A stretch of 64,000 bases of DNA, from IMG/VR virus record IMGVR_UViG_3300025133_000052, positions 29,285-93,284 of that record; one strand, given 5' to 3'. The DNA is from a virus. Shown here in pieces: positions 8,130 to 18,578 of the stretch. The notes beneath the pieces were generated by a model. The model had not been told where the DNA came from. It saw nothing but the letters and a program-made list of their open reading frames with translations, and ran no database searches. Numbering within the stretch: the stretch's first letter is position 1; each line of letters starts with the position of its first letter. The position numbers and the translations under genes were made by a program.

Positions 8130-11060
8130 TTAATATGGTACCCATGATTTTCCTGTATTTACCACGGATAATGTAGTACCACCACTGGTTAGTGTGAATG
8201 CATCCATGTGTTCTTGCCCACCACCACCGTAACACTGCCCTGCAATTGAGGAACTTAGGTAAAGTGTTTCATATCGTAAATTATTTATTACGTCGTAAAC
8301 TCTACCAACATCTGTTGCTGTAGCATCCGGTAGTACGGTAAATATACCAGCGCTTTGAATTACACTATCTGATCCAGAAGCTATATAAAAGCGAGTATCG
8401 ACGGGGATATTAAATGATTGACCGTCAGCTGTGTATTCTTGCTCTGTTAATTTAAATGTCGTGGATCCTTGAATATTTATTGATCCTGTTACATTTAATG
8501 AGCCTGTTACGTCAGCGCTTCTTTTTGTTCTAACTTTTCCAGTTGGTTCTATAAACATACTTTCTACTGCATTGGTGAATCCATTAGAATTTCCTGTTAA
8601 AAAACTAATACCTCCTTCATAGACAAATGAGTTTGCAATACAAAGATTATTTGGTGTTGCATGTCCCGCTCCGTGGTAAATTGCTGATCCTGTTATTCCT
8701 CCATCTTGTACTAATTCTATTCTTGGATTATCATTTTCATCTGTATCTGAATCATCAGCTTGTAATTTTAATACTACATCTCCACTCCCTGATGATATTA
8801 TATGTAATACAGCATCTGATCCGCTAGGAGAAATCATTTCTGTTAAGCTTCCTGCAACTTTAAGTGAGCCTGTTATTTGATTCTCTGCAGTTGATTTAAC
8901 GTATCCTCTCCCGTCGACCAGTAATAAATCATTTTCATTGGTGTATCCGTAAGATGGACTAGTTACCCTAAATACCGGGCCATTGTCTGAACCAGTTATA
9001 TGTAATCCTCCACTCGGTAGCGATGCCATGGAATCTCCATTAATTATAGGTCCTATGCATACATCACCGTACGCTCCGATGAATATACGCTGTGTGTTAA
9101 ATGTAGAGAGTGTTAATCGATTTCCTAAAGACCCATGTAGTGTATTATTATACGCTCCTATGTCTATACCACTCCAGCTATGCTGGACTGAAAATCTGTT
9201 ACTCCAATCGCTATCTTGTGAAACTATTGCAGTTGAATTACCCCCTGTAGGGGATATAACTAAGTGTGGGTATGTGGATAATCCACTAGTGTAGTGATTT
9301 GTACCTGTTATCGCGATATAACTCGCGGTTAACGGACCAGTTATATTGATTGCTGTAGAAGATTCAATATCACCGGTTATGCTTAATGATCCTGTTATAT
9401 AGGTATCACCTTCAATGTCTAATGTTGTTGCTGGTACAGTTTTCCCAATCCCTACATATCCGTAATTGTTAGAATCTACAGTAATTCCATTATTTATTTG
9501 TTTTGTATAAAACCCTGCATCGGTTTCACCACCTAGTGTAGCTCCTACTATAGATGAAGAAAATTGAAAGTCTGTATTACCTATAGATGTTATGAAAGGA
9601 CTGGTGTATTCTTCATCAATATAGATATAAAAGTTAATTGACCCGGAATGCATATTACCATCCCGTAACACAGCAATTGAACTTGAAGGTAAAGCCTCTC
9701 TTCCGTAACTATTAATAATTGAATAGAAACTCGCTGTACTCGGGAGCCCACCGCTTCCACTTTGATGTTTAAAGCTCCAATCTAGTTCAGCCATTTTAGC
9801 TTGAGCTGCTGAACCTCCGTATAGTTGAACTAAAAATCTTCCTGATTTTGAAGTATAATCTGAGTAGGCGAAGCTTCCGATGGTTTGCCATTTATTATCA
9901 TTCGCTGTGTCAGAATTTATACCATGCCAACTATAGTACCCATTTCGAAGCATTCCGGTTTGACCACTTTGAAAATCGAACCCCATATCACTGCTTCCAG
10001 ATGATATAAATTTAATTGAACTTATATTTCCTGATGATGTTATATTATTTATTACAGTTGCATCTAAAGCACCTGATATATGTGTTTGGTAAGCTTGGTT
10101 TGAACCTGATCCATAGAATATTTGATTTTCTAGGAGGTTAGGGATGTCATTTGTTCTATCTATTGACGATACTTTTAATCCTTGTATTATTGTACCATTT
10201 GTTTTTAAAATGATACCCATATTTTGTATGAGATTAGTACCTATTGGTTTTGTTGTGGTTAAGGTGCTACCGCTGGCGACATAAACTGTATCACCATCAG
10301 ATAAGCCGGTAAATCCAGTTATATTTTCATTTAAAACGCCAGTGACGACAGCATAACCATCTTTGTTACCTGTAGTGTCTAGGTCTTGAGCCAATATACC
10401 AATGGATGGCATTTTTGATGTATCAGATGCATCTGCCTTCCCCACTAATATTCTATTACTACCACCAATCTCCCCTTTAGAATAGACAGGAGTACCAGCA
10501 TCTAAATTAACGCCCTCATCATTTCTTACTTGTAAATCTAATCTTTCACCATTTCCTAGGGTTAAATTACCTGCACCATCTGTTACTATAACTTGGCCCT
10601 CATCTCCATCTGTTGATGGATATGTTAAGTCGTTTAATATAATTGATGAGCCAGAGGCTTTAAATGAGCCTGTAATTTGTACTTCAGCTGAAGCTGTTGC
10701 GTACGTCCCGCCATCATACCATACATCACTACCTCCAACTGTAGGTAGGTTTACTAGACCTGCTCCGTCACCTATAAAATAATCTGATGTTGTTGATCCG
10801 GTAATATTTACTGATCCTGTAAATTCGTGGATATCTGATAACTCATCTCCGAATATAGTTGAACCACTCGTAAAAATTATTGAATGTGATACACGCATCC
10901 TTTCTGCGAATAACGTATCTGTAATCGTAAGGGACCCTGATATTTTTAATGTCTCAAATGATCCCGAACCGTTTATTATAGTTACACCATCATCTGGATC
11001 TACTTGTAATAACCGTTGAAAGGAACTCGATATATATAAATTACTTAAATCTTTTGCCAT
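8130..11060 (-). CDS. Long tail fibre protein with repeated ITGSL/VTGS units
   Basis: 976 residues. Repeated short strands of the form SGSLTITDTL, VNITGSTTSDY, SGSLKVAGSL and SLNVTGSI run through the protein, the hallmark of trimeric beta-structured shafts in T4-like marine phage fibres. The N-terminus (MAKDLSNLYISSSFQRL) is probably the baseplate or proximal-fibre attachment. The C-terminal 120 residues are a distinct globular domain ending in a Gly-rich GGGGQEH segment and WVPY. No intramolecular chaperone domain is present, unlike the next gene. A late-type motif lies 43 nt upstream of the ATG. Receptor contact is inferred from position and fold type. Confidence 0.85.
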   Translation of the reverse strand: MAKDLSNLYISSSFQRLLQVDPDDGVTIINGSGSFETLKISGSLTITDTLFAERMRVSHSIIFTSGSTIFGDELSDIHEFTGSVNITGSTTSDYFIGDGAGLVNLPTVGGSDVWYDGGTYATASAEVQITGSFKASGSSIILNDLTYPSTDGDEGQVIVTDGAGNLTLGNGERLDLQVRNDEGVNLDAGTPVYSKGEIGGSNRILVGKADASDTSKMPSIGILAQDLDTTGNKDGYAVVTGVLNENITGFTGLSDGDTVYVASGSTLTTTKPIGTNLIQNMGIILKTNGTIIQGLKVSSIDRTNDIPNLLENQIFYGSGSNQAYQTHISGALDATVINNITSSGNISSIKFISSGSSDMGFDFQSGQTGMLRNGYYSWHGINSDTANDNKWQTIGSFAYSDYTSKSGRFLVQLYGGSAAQAKMAELDWSFKHQSGSGGLPSTASFYSIINSYGREALPSSSIAVLRDGNMHSGSINFYIYIDEEYTSPFITSIGNTDFQFSSSIVGATLGGETDAGFYTKQINNGITVDSNNYGYVGIGKTVPATTLDIEGDTYITGSLSITGDIESSTAINITGPLTASYIAITGTNHYTSGLSTYPHLVISPTGGNSTAIVSQDSDWSNRFSVQHSWSGIDIGAYNNTLHGSLGNRLTLSTFNTQRIFIGAYGDVCIGPIINGDSMASLPSGGLHITGSDNGPVFRVTSPSYGYTNENDLLLVDGRGYVKSTAENQITGSLKVAGSLTEMISPSGSDAVLHIISSGSGDVVLKLQADDSDTDENDNPRIELVQDGGITGSAIYHGAGHATPNNLCIANSFVYEGGISFLTGNSNGFTNAVESMFIEPTGKVRTKRSADVTGSLNVTGSINIQGSTTFKLTEQEYTADGQSFNIPVDTRFYIASGSDSVIQSAGIFTVLPDATATDVGRVYDVINNLRYETLYLSSSIAGQCYGGGGQEHMDAFTLTSGGTTLSVVNTGKSWVPY

Positions 11061-11103
11061 TTAGGAATTCCTGCTTGTATTTTTCTAAAACTATAGTTTT
11101 TCG

Positions 11104-11114
11104 TATATAAATAT
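11104..11114 (-). promoter_or_regulatory. Late-type AT motif (candidate promoter)
   Basis: Minus strand ATATTTATATA followed by CG, 43 nt before the 976-residue fibre gene. The wider context is TTGATATTTATATACG. Confidence 0.5.
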
Positions 11115-11152
11115 CAAGTAATTTCAATAATGTTTAAAATACTGTACCAACT

Positions 11153-14100
11153 CTATAATTTATGTTCTAACCGTTCAATTCTTGTTTGTAAATCTTCAAT
11201 TATTTCTTGCTGCTCTTTGATTGCTTCTATAAGTAAAGCAGGTATTTTCCTGTAATGTACTCCTAAATACCCATTTTGTTCATTTTCAAATACTAATTCA
11301 GGTATATGCTGTTGTACATTTTGAGCTATTAACCCTATATCTCTCATTTCTTGATTTGGTGTTTCATTCCATTTAAAGAATACACCGTTTAAATTTTTAA
11401 CAATTTCTAAACTATTTGGGATTGGATTTATATTATTTTTTAATCTTTTATCTGATGAAACATATCCAAACTCACCAGTTACGTCTATTTGTAAATCCCT
11501 AACTGTTGATGTAATAATATTAGAGTAGGTAGGTAGATTTAGTATTTCTCCACCACTGCCAGGTATTTGGTTGTGATAAAATGAGTATCTAGTCGTTCCA
11601 CTTAATGATCCTACCTTTACACCATATACAGTTGTACCTGCACTGGCTTGTACGATATCTATTGCAGCTGCGGTACCAGTTCCTTTTGTTTGATGTATGT
11701 TTATACCTACAGCGTTAGTGCCTTCTGAAAGTATATCGTAGGCAATACTTGCTTTAGATCCAGATATATATGTTGAGTGTGCTATAGCGGTATCATCTGC
11801 ACGATATACTTTCATTTGATCGAATGCGATCGAGCCAGCTGAGCCAGAATTAATAAACCATGTTTTACTGGTGGGAGTGTGTATTACTTCTCCTACATTA
11901 ACATCTTCTATACCACCTCCTCCTGAACCTGTTCGTTCTGTTCTTATTACTACACCAGCTACACTATTACCTTGTACACCTGGATGACCTTCATATTCTG
12001 AAGGTTGAACTATATTGATACCTGATTGTGTAAACTCTTGATTGGGTAAATAATATGGTGTAACAAATGGACTACCTACTTCAACGATAGGTTGTGTTAG
12101 CAGACTACCTGTTTCGTAAAATCTAAATGTATTGGTTTGATCTGATAATATAAATCGTTTAGGTAGGTTTTGTGGTGGGTTCATAGTCCTACCGTCATCG
12201 AACCTGGTTCGAATCTCTCCCTTAATGAATAGTTGTCTATTATCTGTTCTAAATTGTAGTACCCCGGGACTCGCTCCAATATTACCGAGCGTGGCTTGTC
12301 CTCCATGAAGATCTAATCCTACACCACCATATTCCCCCGGAGCGATATCCTTTATTGCAGAACCAGACCACATCATCCATCCGGCAGGTCCAGTTCCTTT
12401 TGATGCAGATGTAAACCCTAAGTATCCAGTTGATCTAATCATACCTGAGGATCTTCCAGATTGTTCTAGGCCTTTTCCGAATTCTCTTCCAATGTACATA
12501 GAACCTGTTAATAGATTGTTAGCTCCATCTATATATGTGTTACCTCCTACAAAGGATTGATCTTTTAAATATGTTACGTGACTTGCTTGGTTGTTTTCGT
12601 AATCAAAATATTCAAATTTAAAATCAAGTTTGTCTCCCAGCATTTGTGTTTCGATAGGGATAGTTATTGTTGTACTGTTTGGATTAAATCCCGTCTCTTC
12701 TCCCGACTTCACTGATACTTCACTTAAATACCACGTACCTTTTTCTATTTCAAATATTACTGTACCTTTTCCGTCAGCGTCTGCTTCAAACTCAATTTGG
12801 TGATCATCGTATCGAGTAGTGCTAGTTCCCGGGTTAAGGAACCCTATTTTCTTTCCTTTAATTTTTTCTGTACCGTCGTAATCAAATCCAGAACCTGACA
12901 AGAATATATTAATCTTACTTGCACTACCTGTTTGTTCTGCGTACGCATCAAACTGTAACACATAATCTCCTTTTTGATAGAAATCAAATGATTGGGTAGT
13001 GAATAATCTTACCGCCTCTCTATCTGGTATTTCAGTGGTATTTACCTTAAGGGAGTCGTTTAGTGGATCAATGTGATATGACATTGAGGGCGGTGGTGAT
13101 ATACTATTGTCTGAATTATCTATATTCCAGTACTGATTAACTACAGATGCATCAAGAAATAATCCTGTTCTTTTATTAATATTTAATGCTGTAGTATCTA
13201 CTAGCATCTCTGAAGATTCTAAAATATTATCATCAACCAGTTGCCACGTGGATATTACACCAGGAGATTGTCGAAATGTTTTTACTCTATATACGTCCCC
13301 TGTTATAGGTTCAATATCACTTAACGTAATACTAGCGTAGGACATTGAATTTTGCGTTGCTGTATATGTAGGAGTATCTTTATATGTTATTGAATAATTT
13401 GATAAATCAAATTGATTGTATGTATGTTTCTTTACTGCACTTTCATTTAGATCAACAGTATATGCTTTACTCAATAATAAGTTGTTAGTATTTAATACTT
13501 TTTTTATCTTAGTAGTGTACGTTGCATTGCTTACTGTTCCGTTTTCCGGTGTTGGTTGTGGGTTGGTTGGTGTAGTAACAGTTAATGTACCACCCACCAT
13601 TGATGCAGAGAACTGAGCTCCTTCTAAGTATAGTGTAGGGGCCTCTTGAAGTAGTTGATATTTAACTTGACCCAACCCGAATGTAACAATTTCAGTACCG
13701 GTTGGAAATGTTCTATTTAGATACGGGGATACTACTTCCTGTATACTAGCGGACGGAAATTTTTCTGGATCAAATAATATTTCTGTACTGTTTCTTTTAT
13801 CTGATGCAACTAACACTGATCTCTTCCACAGTACATTATATACGTTACTGTAATCAGATGATACTCTCCTACCATCTGGGAAGTACTTTGCTACACCAGT
13901 CATGTACATTGTTGCTAGACCAGGTGGTGTGTCGTTGTATATGTAGATTGATATTACGTGACTTTCTCCGTCCTTAGCTACATATTTTGTAAACTCACTA
14001 TGTATGGGATCACCGTTAAAATCTAATATTTCAAATTTAATATCAGATCCTAATTCTAAGAAATTATTATTTAACCTAACTTTAATTAGATTTTTCCCTC

Positions 14101-14218
14101 CTGTGAGTAATATAGGTACATCTTTTAATCTAAAATAGTTTGGAGAATCTATAGAAGAGTCTTCTATTAGCGGTTTAATTTTATCTAAACCTTGGTATAA
14201 GCTTTTTTTCTTTATCAT
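11153..14218 (-). CDS. Tail fibre protein with C-terminal S74 intramolecular chaperone domain
   Basis: 1021 residues. The N-terminal 150 residues form a compact beta-rich domain. The middle has fibre-type Thr/Ser/Gly-rich strands, including a region near 335-520 that resembles a carbohydrate-binding beta sandwich. Residues about 921-1021 are a Peptidase_S74 chaperone domain: SSDKRLKNNI holds the Ser-Lys pair, followed by the conserved GLIAQNVQ segment and a C-terminal coiled coil (IIEDLQTRIERLEHKL). In this family the domain trimerises the fibre and then cuts itself off. It sits directly upstream of the other long fibre. That it is the longer, receptor-facing fibre is inference. Confidence 0.9.
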   Translation of the reverse strand: MIKKKSLYQGLDKIKPLIEDSSIDSPNYFRLKDVPILLTGGKNLIKVRLNNNFLELGSDIKFEILDFNGDPIHSEFTKYVAKDGESHVISIYIYNDTPPGLATMYMTGVAKYFPDGRRVSSDYSNVYNVLWKRSVLVASDKRNSTEILFDPEKFPSASIQEVVSPYLNRTFPTGTEIVTFGLGQVKYQLLQEAPTLYLEGAQFSASMVGGTLTVTTPTNPQPTPENGTVSNATYTTKIKKVLNTNNLLLSKAYTVDLNESAVKKHTYNQFDLSNYSITYKDTPTYTATQNSMSYASITLSDIEPITGDVYRVKTFRQSPGVISTWQLVDDNILESSEMLVDTTALNINKRTGLFLDASVVNQYWNIDNSDNSISPPPSMSYHIDPLNDSLKVNTTEIPDREAVRLFTTQSFDFYQKGDYVLQFDAYAEQTGSASKINIFLSGSGFDYDGTEKIKGKKIGFLNPGTSTTRYDDHQIEFEADADGKGTVIFEIEKGTWYLSEVSVKSGEETGFNPNSTTITIPIETQMLGDKLDFKFEYFDYENNQASHVTYLKDQSFVGGNTYIDGANNLLTGSMYIGREFGKGLEQSGRSSGMIRSTGYLGFTSASKGTGPAGWMMWSGSAIKDIAPGEYGGVGLDLHGGQATLGNIGASPGVLQFRTDNRQLFIKGEIRTRFDDGRTMNPPQNLPKRFILSDQTNTFRFYETGSLLTQPIVEVGSPFVTPYYLPNQEFTQSGINIVQPSEYEGHPGVQGNSVAGVVIRTERTGSGGGGIEDVNVGEVIHTPTSKTWFINSGSAGSIAFDQMKVYRADDTAIAHSTYISGSKASIAYDILSEGTNAVGINIHQTKGTGTAAAIDIVQASAGTTVYGVKVGSLSGTTRYSFYHNQIPGSGGEILNLPTYSNIITSTVRDLQIDVTGEFGYVSSDKRLKNNINPIPNSLEIVKNLNGVFFKWNETPNQEMRDIGLIAQNVQQHIPELVFENEQNGYLGVHYRKIPALLIEAIKEQQEIIEDLQTRIERLEHKL

Positions 14219-14247
14219 ACACTATAACTGCATTATTATATATATAA

Positions 14248-17200
14248 TTATGTGTTATACTGTATTTTACTGTAGGAATTCTCTTTCTTAATCTCTATAA
14301 GATGATCCATTAGATCTCTCATAGTGTCAAGGTGGGATATTGTAATAAAGAAATCGAATCTAGATTTAAGATAATCAAATAGCATAAATATGGAATTTAG
14401 GTTATTTGAATCTAATGTTCCAAATCCTTCATCAATTGCAATGAAGTTTGGTCGCGGTAAAGACGTTATCGATATTAATGAAGTTCTAATGGCTAGTGAT
14501 GATATAAATTTTTCCATACCAGATGTTAGTTCAAGTGGCCAGAATGTATCTTCATCGTAAGCTATTAATGCGTTTATATTTTTACCGTCAGTGTTTAGTA
14601 TAATATTAAAATCAACTAATCCAGTTAAGATTGAATTAACTTCATTTTCAATTTTAGGTAAAGCGCGAGTTATTAATTCATAAGGTACACCATCACGTTT
14701 AACGGCATCCATATAGTACTCATACGCTATATATTCATTTTCTAATTTTTTTAATTTATTAATTGAAGTGTTAATATTATTTTTATCATTTTTAATAACT
14801 GTAATATCAGAATTAATGGCCCTGTGCTCAGTATCTATAACACTTAATCGTGAATCGGCTTCATCTATTATCTCATTAAAGTCTGATATTACACTATTAA
14901 TAGCTACATTTGATTTAATTATATCTTCCTGTTTATAGTATACAGCTATATTATTATCTGTAACGGTTAATTTATTTTGTAAAGACTCTAATTCATATTT
15001 TAAGGTTGATGATTGTGCCTTAAATTGATACATTAATGTTTCGTATTTTTTTAAATCAGTCTGAAGATCATCTAACTCATCTTTTTCCTTTCGAATGTAC
15101 ATCGAAGCCTCTATAGTTGTATCGATTTCTCGTTGTTTTATTTTTAAATCACCTACAATTAATTTATCTCCATCCAATTCCTGCTTCGTTTGAATTGCAT
15201 CTTTTACAAATATATTATTCATACAGTACTGACATTCAGGATCGTATTCGTGCTCCTCTAACCTATGTAACTTTTCTAGTTTATGATCTACTTTAATTTT
15301 CATCATTTCAAGTTCGTTAGTAATTCCTACACTATTAGATTCTAATTGCGTTAAATTTCGAAACATATCATTAATGTACTCTTCATCATATTCATCTAAC
15401 CCTTGCTGTGTTAGTTCTAATAATTCTTTTGCATTACTAAACTCCTCTAGTATTAAATTAAGTTTTTTGTTCTTGACAGCTATCTTTTCTGATGCATCCT
15501 CCCTTTCCTCTCTCAAGGTCTGGATACCACTTATATTCTTATCAATGGTTACTAATTTCGTTGATTCTTGTAAGACTTTATCTCTGTATTCATCTCTCAA
15601 CGTAATTAACTTATTTCGCTGATTTTCTATTTTAAGTAATTTATTAGTGTATGTTTTAAGATCCTCATCTATACCTACTAGTTGTGTTGAAAAATCTTCA
15701 TTTTGATAATTTTTAATTAGTACCTGTACATCCCTTATCTCTGATGATGACAGGTCGTATAGGTCGTCAAATATATTAATATCTAAAAACTGTGCTAGTA
15801 ACTCCTTTCTCTCTCTTTGGGGCATCTCTATAAATGATGCATTATTGTTTTGTAAGGATAGTGTAGTTAATATAAAATCTTCGTATTCCCCTAAATATGT
15901 TTTTATTACCGTGTTAGTGTCTTTCCGTTGTTCTCCATTGAGTGATACGCGCTCACCAGTTTCATTGATTACCCAGAAATTAACCTCAATACGCACGTGT
16001 CCTTTTTTACGTAAGGCTTTTCGTTCAATATAATAATCTAATCCGTTTATTTCAAAATTAAATTTACACCAAAATGTATTTTTTTTAGTGTTCATTATGT
16101 GACCGCCTTTTGTAGCTCTGCTACTTCTATCAAAACAACAAAATGTAAGTGCATCCAATAATGATGATTTACCTGATGTGTTAGGAGCAAATAATCCAAA
16201 TGATCCTTTCATTTTACCAAAATCAATTACATTATCCTCTCCGTACGAAAACATATTACTGAATTCAAACTTTTTTGGGGACCAAATAACATTGCGGGAT
16301 ATATCTACAGGTGGGAGTTGTTGATTTAGTCTATTATTAATATCATATATTTTATTCATAACACCTTCTTCAACACCAAACTGTCTATCTAGATAATCTT
16401 TAATTAATTTATTTTGAATATTTACATCTCGAATATTTCCAAAATTAATTTCTGATTCACGGTCACCGCTTTTTTGATTTGATAGAGTGTCAACTCTATT
16501 CAATACTACATCCTGTACTTCATATTTCTTTTTTATTTTTGTAACAATTTTTTTTATGTCTGCAGCATCTGTTTCTGAAAACTTTATCCTTAATCTTGGT
16601 TTTTTAGGTATTCTAGACATTTCCACCACCTCACCACAATCAACTTCTAGAGTTACGTATCCATAATCATTTTCAGCTGCTTTAAATGTATGGCTATAGT
16701 CATCTAAATCCCATATTACGTACCCGTGATTATCTATCTTTTCCCCGTGATTTTGTTGTATTAAACTACTTGAATAACCGATACGTTCTTTTTTATCTAG
16801 GAACTGATGTAAGTGTATATCACCTAACAATCCTAAATCACACCCATCAAACATATCTGTAGTTACTTTAGTATTTTCTAATTCAAACCCGTAATCAGTT
16901 TGAGAGTTATTTACACATCCATGGAATAATACTATTTTATGTTCCCCTTTAACAGTGTTAGGATCAATGAAATTTTCCTCCTTATCAAATATAGACCATA
17001 CAATAAAATTGCACCCACCTATTTCATACACACCGCTATCTCTTAGGTAGTGAAAGTTGTCGTGATCAAGAGCCTTTACGATTGGTGTTAGTGCGTCTAG
17101 TCTAGATTCGTTATTTAAGTTACAATCGTGGTTACCGGCTATTAGAATGGTCGGGGCTATATCAGCTAGATTTTTAAAAAAATCCTGTACCATATCGATT

Positions 17201-17409
17201 AGCTCTGGGCTCATATCTGTTTTAGCGTGTACTATATCACCACCGAGGTAAATTAAACTATTATCAGTAACGTCATTTTTTAGTTCATTATATAACTTTT
17301 CAAACACCTGACGATATTCTTTATGTCGTTTTAAATTTCTAATATGAATATCAGCAAAGTGATAAATCTTATTCACACTTCTCCCTATATCAATCTTAAC
17401 CTTTTCCAT
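14248..17409 (-). CDS. Fused SbcD-SbcC (T4 gp47-gp46) recombination nuclease
   Basis: 1053 residues combine both subunits of the Mre11-Rad50-type nuclease in one chain. Residues 1 to about 330 are the phosphoesterase: FADIH (D20, H22), GGDIV, GNHD and LGDIHLH. The ATPase follows, with Walker A APNTSGKS near 405, a long coiled coil with the zinc-hook CQYC near 725, the signature ELTSGMEKF near 965 and Walker B FIAIDEGFG near 990. All key residues are present. In T4 these are separate genes of 339 and 560 residues that make recombination ends and degrade host DNA. The ATG overlaps the primase TAA by one base (TAATG), so both are made from one message driven by the host-type promoter at 18360-18390. 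Confidence 0.95.
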   Translation of the reverse strand: MEKVKIDIGRSVNKIYHFADIHIRNLKRHKEYRQVFEKLYNELKNDVTDNSLIYLGGDIVHAKTDMSPELIDMVQDFFKNLADIAPTILIAGNHDCNLNNESRLDALTPIVKALDHDNFHYLRDSGVYEIGGCNFIVWSIFDKEENFIDPNTVKGEHKIVLFHGCVNNSQTDYGFELENTKVTTDMFDGCDLGLLGDIHLHQFLDKKERIGYSSSLIQQNHGEKIDNHGYVIWDLDDYSHTFKAAENDYGYVTLEVDCGEVVEMSRIPKKPRLRIKFSETDAADIKKIVTKIKKKYEVQDVVLNRVDTLSNQKSGDRESEINFGNIRDVNIQNKLIKDYLDRQFGVEEGVMNKIYDINNRLNQQLPPVDISRNVIWSPKKFEFSNMFSYGEDNVIDFGKMKGSFGLFAPNTSGKSSLLDALTFCCFDRSSRATKGGHIMNTKKNTFWCKFNFEINGLDYYIERKALRKKGHVRIEVNFWVINETGERVSLNGEQRKDTNTVIKTYLGEYEDFILTTLSLQNNNASFIEMPQRERKELLAQFLDINIFDDLYDLSSSEIRDVQVLIKNYQNEDFSTQLVGIDEDLKTYTNKLLKIENQRNKLITLRDEYRDKVLQESTKLVTIDKNISGIQTLREEREDASEKIAVKNKKLNLILEEFSNAKELLELTQQGLDEYDEEYINDMFRNLTQLESNSVGITNELEMMKIKVDHKLEKLHRLEEHEYDPECQYCMNNIFVKDAIQTKQELDGDKLIVGDLKIKQREIDTTIEASMYIRKEKDELDDLQTDLKKYETLMYQFKAQSSTLKYELESLQNKLTVTDNNIAVYYKQEDIIKSNVAINSVISDFNEIIDEADSRLSVIDTEHRAINSDITVIKNDKNNINTSINKLKKLENEYIAYEYYMDAVKRDGVPYELITRALPKIENEVNSILTGLVDFNIILNTDGKNINALIAYDEDTFWPLELTSGMEKFISSLAIRTSLISITSLPRPNFIAIDEGFGTLDSNNLNSIFMLFDYLKSRFDFFITISHLDTMRDLMDHLIEIKKENSYSKIQYNT

Positions 17410-18341
17410 TATGTAAATAATTTATATTCCACCAACTTACGTAACGTGAGTGGTGTTGTACTTATAATTCTTTTTGTTATTTTTTCAAATCCTAATTCTG
17501 ATGGATCCTTTATACCTAATTCAACAAAATATACATTTAAACCAGCGTTTAGAAACTGCTCTGCAAATTTGACTGCATTTTTAATAGCATCTTTATCTAA
17601 ACAAATATATATTTCTTTTACTTTCTTATTTATAATTTTCCTCTTTAACCCTTCTGGTATTGTTTTACCGTAAAGTGGTATAGCGTTTCGTTTAATAGCT
17701 ATAGCATCAAAACTCCCTTCAACTAATATTATAGGCATCGCCCAATTAATAAACATTTCAAATCCTATAATATCTTTACTTATTTTAGGGTTTTTATGTT
17801 TAAAGTTACACGCTGAATAATATGACCTACCAACAAAGTAATTTAATTCCCCTGATGCATCGTATGACGGTACGATCACCATCTTACTGTACTCTCCTGA
17901 TTCACAGTATCCTATTCTGTATTTTAATATATCGTATGGAGTGACACCTCTCTTATTAAGATAATATATAGCATTTTTATATTCAACTCCCTTATTAGGT
18001 ACCCACAGTGGTTTATATTCTACTGGTAACGTTACGCTATCTATTACCTTTTTCTTTTTTGTAAGGTAATTTAAATTATTAGATCTATCCCCTACTTTTA
18101 CTAGAGTCGTAAGTTCATTAAACCTAGTACTATCAACTTTAAGCTTCTTAAATAATGTCAGTAATGATCTACCCTTGGTATTACATACCCAGCACTGGTA
18201 GTATTGTGTAGATAAATTTACTTCTAATTTACGTTTATGGTGTCTGCAGAAAGGACAATAGTATGCTCTATTGTTACCACTAGTGGTGTATCCTTTACCT
18301 ATTACTGAATCTAAGAGATTAGCTAACTTTATATCTGACAT
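17409..18341 (-). CDS. DnaG-type DNA primase (zinc finger plus Toprim)
   Basis: 310 residues. An N-terminal zinc finger has CPFC at 29-32 and CWVC at 50-53 (with HH at 34-35). A Toprim core follows, with ILVEGSFDA near 205 and the metal-binding LDKDA near 250. This is the architecture of small phage primases that make RNA primers for lagging-strand synthesis; the C-terminal helicase-binding domain of cellular DnaG is missing. It is the first gene of a two-gene unit with the fused recombination nuclease, behind a host-type promoter. The gene sits between tail modules, away from any helicase in this window. Confidence 0.92.
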   Translation of the reverse strand: MSDIKLANLLDSVIGKGYTTSGNNRAYYCPFCRHHKRKLEVNLSTQYYQCWVCNTKGRSLLTLFKKLKVDSTRFNELTTLVKVGDRSNNLNYLTKKKKVIDSVTLPVEYKPLWVPNKGVEYKNAIYYLNKRGVTPYDILKYRIGYCESGEYSKMVIVPSYDASGELNYFVGRSYYSACNFKHKNPKISKDIIGFEMFINWAMPIILVEGSFDAIAIKRNAIPLYGKTIPEGLKRKIINKKVKEIYICLDKDAIKNAVKFAEQFLNAGLNVYFVELGIKDPSELGFEKITKRIISTTPLTLRKLVEYKLFT

Positions 18342-18359
18342 ACATTATTTGTATATAAT

Positions 18360-18390
18360 TAAATATACGAACTATTTCTGAATAAAACAA
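18360..18390 (-). promoter_or_regulatory. Host-type (-33/-7) promoter of the primase-nuclease unit
   Basis: TTG at 18390-18388, exactly 20 nt, then TATATTTA at 18367-18360, preceded by TTCG as in the early promoters. This matches the Bacteroidetes TTG / TAnnTTTG pattern. Confidence 0.8.
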
Positions 18391-18530
18391 CTATTAACAA
18401 TGTTATTCTTCAGCTGCGTACAGTTCGTATATGTTATATTATATAATTAATATATTAATTGTTAATTATTATTAATAATATTGTTTTTAATGTTTAATTA
18501 ATTAAAGTTACTTTTTAATAATTAAATTAT

Positions 18531-18561
18531 TTAAAATAATAAAAAATTTGCAGACTTCCAA
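18531..18561 (-). promoter_or_regulatory. Possible second host-type promoter before the primase
   Basis: The full early -33 box GTTGGAAGTCTG is present (18562-18551), but at the 20-nt spacing the -7 is TATTTTAA, one change from TAnnTTT. It is probably weaker or decayed. Confidence 0.45.
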
Positions 18562-18578
18562 CTTTTCTGTAAATAAAG

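Larger units (their letters stand above)
18342..18578. other. AT-rich intergenic region with two host-type promoters
   Basis: No gene is seen. It carries the promoter at 18360-18390 and a weaker second one at 18531-18561; between them is almost pure A+T with many TTAATTA-type repeats. Confidence 0.6.

Noticed and set aside
8130-14218. Search for a diversity-generating retroelement at the fibre genes
   Set aside because: No reverse transcriptase gene and no template/variable repeat pair was noticed; fibre repeats are short structural VTGS-type units.
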